Below are positions 62,827 through 64,000 of a stretch of 64,000 bases of DNA, in pieces. The DNA is from Zhihengliuella sp. (GTDB lineage: Bacteria > Actinomycetota > Actinomycetes > Actinomycetales > Micrococcaceae): contig NZ_JAPSJL010000001.1 in the NCBI RefSeq assembly GCF_031178195.1, positions 513,275-577,274 on the forward strand, given 5' to 3'. The translations under genes were made by a program, and so were the position numbers. The notes under the pieces are model-generated. The model made no database searches, was not told the origin of the DNA, and worked only from the letters and a program-made list of their open reading frames with translations. Position 1 is the stretch's first letter; the number at the start of each line of letters is the position of its first letter.

Positions 62827-64000
62827 ATGCGCCACGACACCCCGCGCCACGACCTGCCGGTCGTGGTCATCGGAGCCGGCCCGGTCGGGCTGGCCGCGGC
62901 CGCCCACCTCCTCGAGCGCGGCGTCACCCCGCTCGTCCTGGAGGCCGGCCCGTCCGTCGGGGCCGCCGTCGCGCAGTGGGGCCACATCCAGACGTTCTCC
63001 ACCTGGGCCTACAACACCGACGCCGCCGCGGTCCGCCTCCTGGAGGCCGCCGGCTGGTCCGCGCCGAACCCGAAGCGCCTGCCCACCGGCCGCGAGCTGG
63101 TGGGAGAGTACCTCGAGCCGCTCGCCGCGACGCCGGCGATCGCCGTCCGCCTGCGCACCGGCCACCGGGTGGTCGCCGTGACCCGCTCCGGGATGGACAA
63201 AACCCGGGCCCGCGACCGCGCCACCGCCCCGTTCCTGGTCCGCACCGTGGTTGCCGCCGCCGACGGGGGCCGCAGCGAGGCGAGCGGCTCCCGGGCCACC
63301 GGCGGCACCCACGCCCGCGCCGACGTCGTCCGCGACATCGAGGCCCGGGCCGTGATCGACGCCTCCGGGACCTGGGAGCTCCCCAACCCGGTCGGCCCGG
63401 GCGGCCTGGAGGCGCGCGGCCCGTGCCGCCGGCGCCGTCACGTCCGCCCTGCCGGACGTCCTGGGGGCCGAGCGCGAGCACTTCGCGGGCCGGACCGTCC
63501 TCGTGGTCGGCGCCGGGCACTCGGCGGCCAACTCGCTGCTGGCGCTGGGGCGGCTGGCCGCTCAGGAGGAGGGCACCCGGGTCCTCTGGGGCCTGCGCGG
63601 ACCCGATCCGTCGGCGGTGTACGGCGGCGGGGAGCGCGACGGGCTGCCGGCCCGCGGCGCGCTCGGCGCCCGCCTGCGCACCATGGTGAAGGCCGGACGC
63701 ATCGAGGTCCACCCCGGCTTCCGCGTGCTGGAGACGCGGACGACGGCGGAGGGCCGCCTGTCCGTGCGGGTCGCCGAGGGCGGCGCGGAGACCCGGCTCG
63801 AGGTGGACGCGCTGGTGCCCGCCACGGGATTCCGGCCGGATCTGGACATGCTCCGCGAGCTGCGCCTGGACCTCGACCCGGCCTTCGAGGCGCCGCGGAA
63901 GCTGGCCCCGCTGATCGACCCGGAGTTCCACCGCTGCGGCACCGTCCCACCGCACGGCGCCGATCTGCTCGCGCATCCGGAGGAGGACTTCTACATCGTG
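62827..64000 (+). pseudogene. arsO: ArsO-like FAD-dependent oxidoreductase, frameshifted and cut by the window end
   Basis: ATG 62827 with GAGGAGA upstream. The first frame has the FAD site VVVIGAGPVGLAAAAHLLER (12-31), AVAQWGHIQTFSTWAYNTD and VIDASGTWELPNPVGPGGLE. At about 63412-63418, in a GCGCGCGG run, the frame must shift by one base; the new frame gives TSALPDVLGAEREHFAGR, the NADP site VLVVGAGHSAANSLLAL, and continues open to 64000 (ALVPATGFRPDLDM). ArsO flavoproteins are common in actinobacterial ars loci. It is either a real lesion or a sequencing slip in a GC run. Confidence 0.75.

Overview
This window comes from a very GC-rich actinobacterium. The evidence is the pervasive G/C third positions, frequent GTG starts, many promoters whose -10 box lies only 6-7 nt from the start codon (leaderless mRNAs), the radA-disA neighbourhood, a CmtR-type metal sensor and an actinobacterial-type arsenate reductase. 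The gene set would suit a Micrococcaceae-like soil or skin organism. The family is an inference, because no rRNA or marker comparison was possible.

Layout. 1-16,504 is ordinary chromosome: a truncated peptide-binding lipoprotein, azlCD, a GDPD phosphodiesterase, an EcsC protein, a secreted EEP nuclease/phosphatase, a LOG protein, a CmtR-CDF metal-efflux pair, three VOC proteins, an AraC regulator, a broken GAP-family membrane gene, a catalase with a PerR/Fur-like box beside an ankyrin gene, and a four-gene operon (XRE-cupin regulator, B3/4 tRNA-editing-like protein, EamA exporter, DapA-like lyase).

16,505-28,965 is a genomic island of visibly lower GC, ending at tRNA-Lys(TTT). It carries a cytosine-5 DNA methyltransferase and then five tightly overlapping genes: two unrecognised proteins, a NERD-nuclease/UvrD-type helicase, a large DrmA-like helicase and a DrmB-like DUF1998 protein. 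A frameshifted Vsr endonuclease and a decayed serine recombinase abut the tRNA. I read this as a DISARM-related anti-phage system lacking the PLD protein DrmC and carrying a NERD helicase. It is the most interesting part of the window.

29,187-31,698 holds a conserved actinobacterial protein and a DUF47-Pit phosphate transporter. 31,830-42,971 is a sulfur assimilation cluster on the minus strand: chelatase, sulfite reductase, cysH, cysD, cysN, an SsuABC-type transporter, siroheme methyltransferase and a ferredoxin reductase. Together these activate and reduce sulfate, make the siroheme cofactor and supply electrons. 43,209-49,628 is the methionine block: a SAM-I riboswitch, metF, metE, metY and metB, which turns the sulfide into methionine.

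49,768-54,025 is pstSCAB under a PHO box. 54,100-61,854 has a FUSC exporter, radA, disA, an anchored protein, mutY, an APC permease and a small conserved protein. 61,926-64,000 is an arsenic locus: arsR-arsC divergent from an ArsO-like flavoprotein that is frameshifted and runs off the window.
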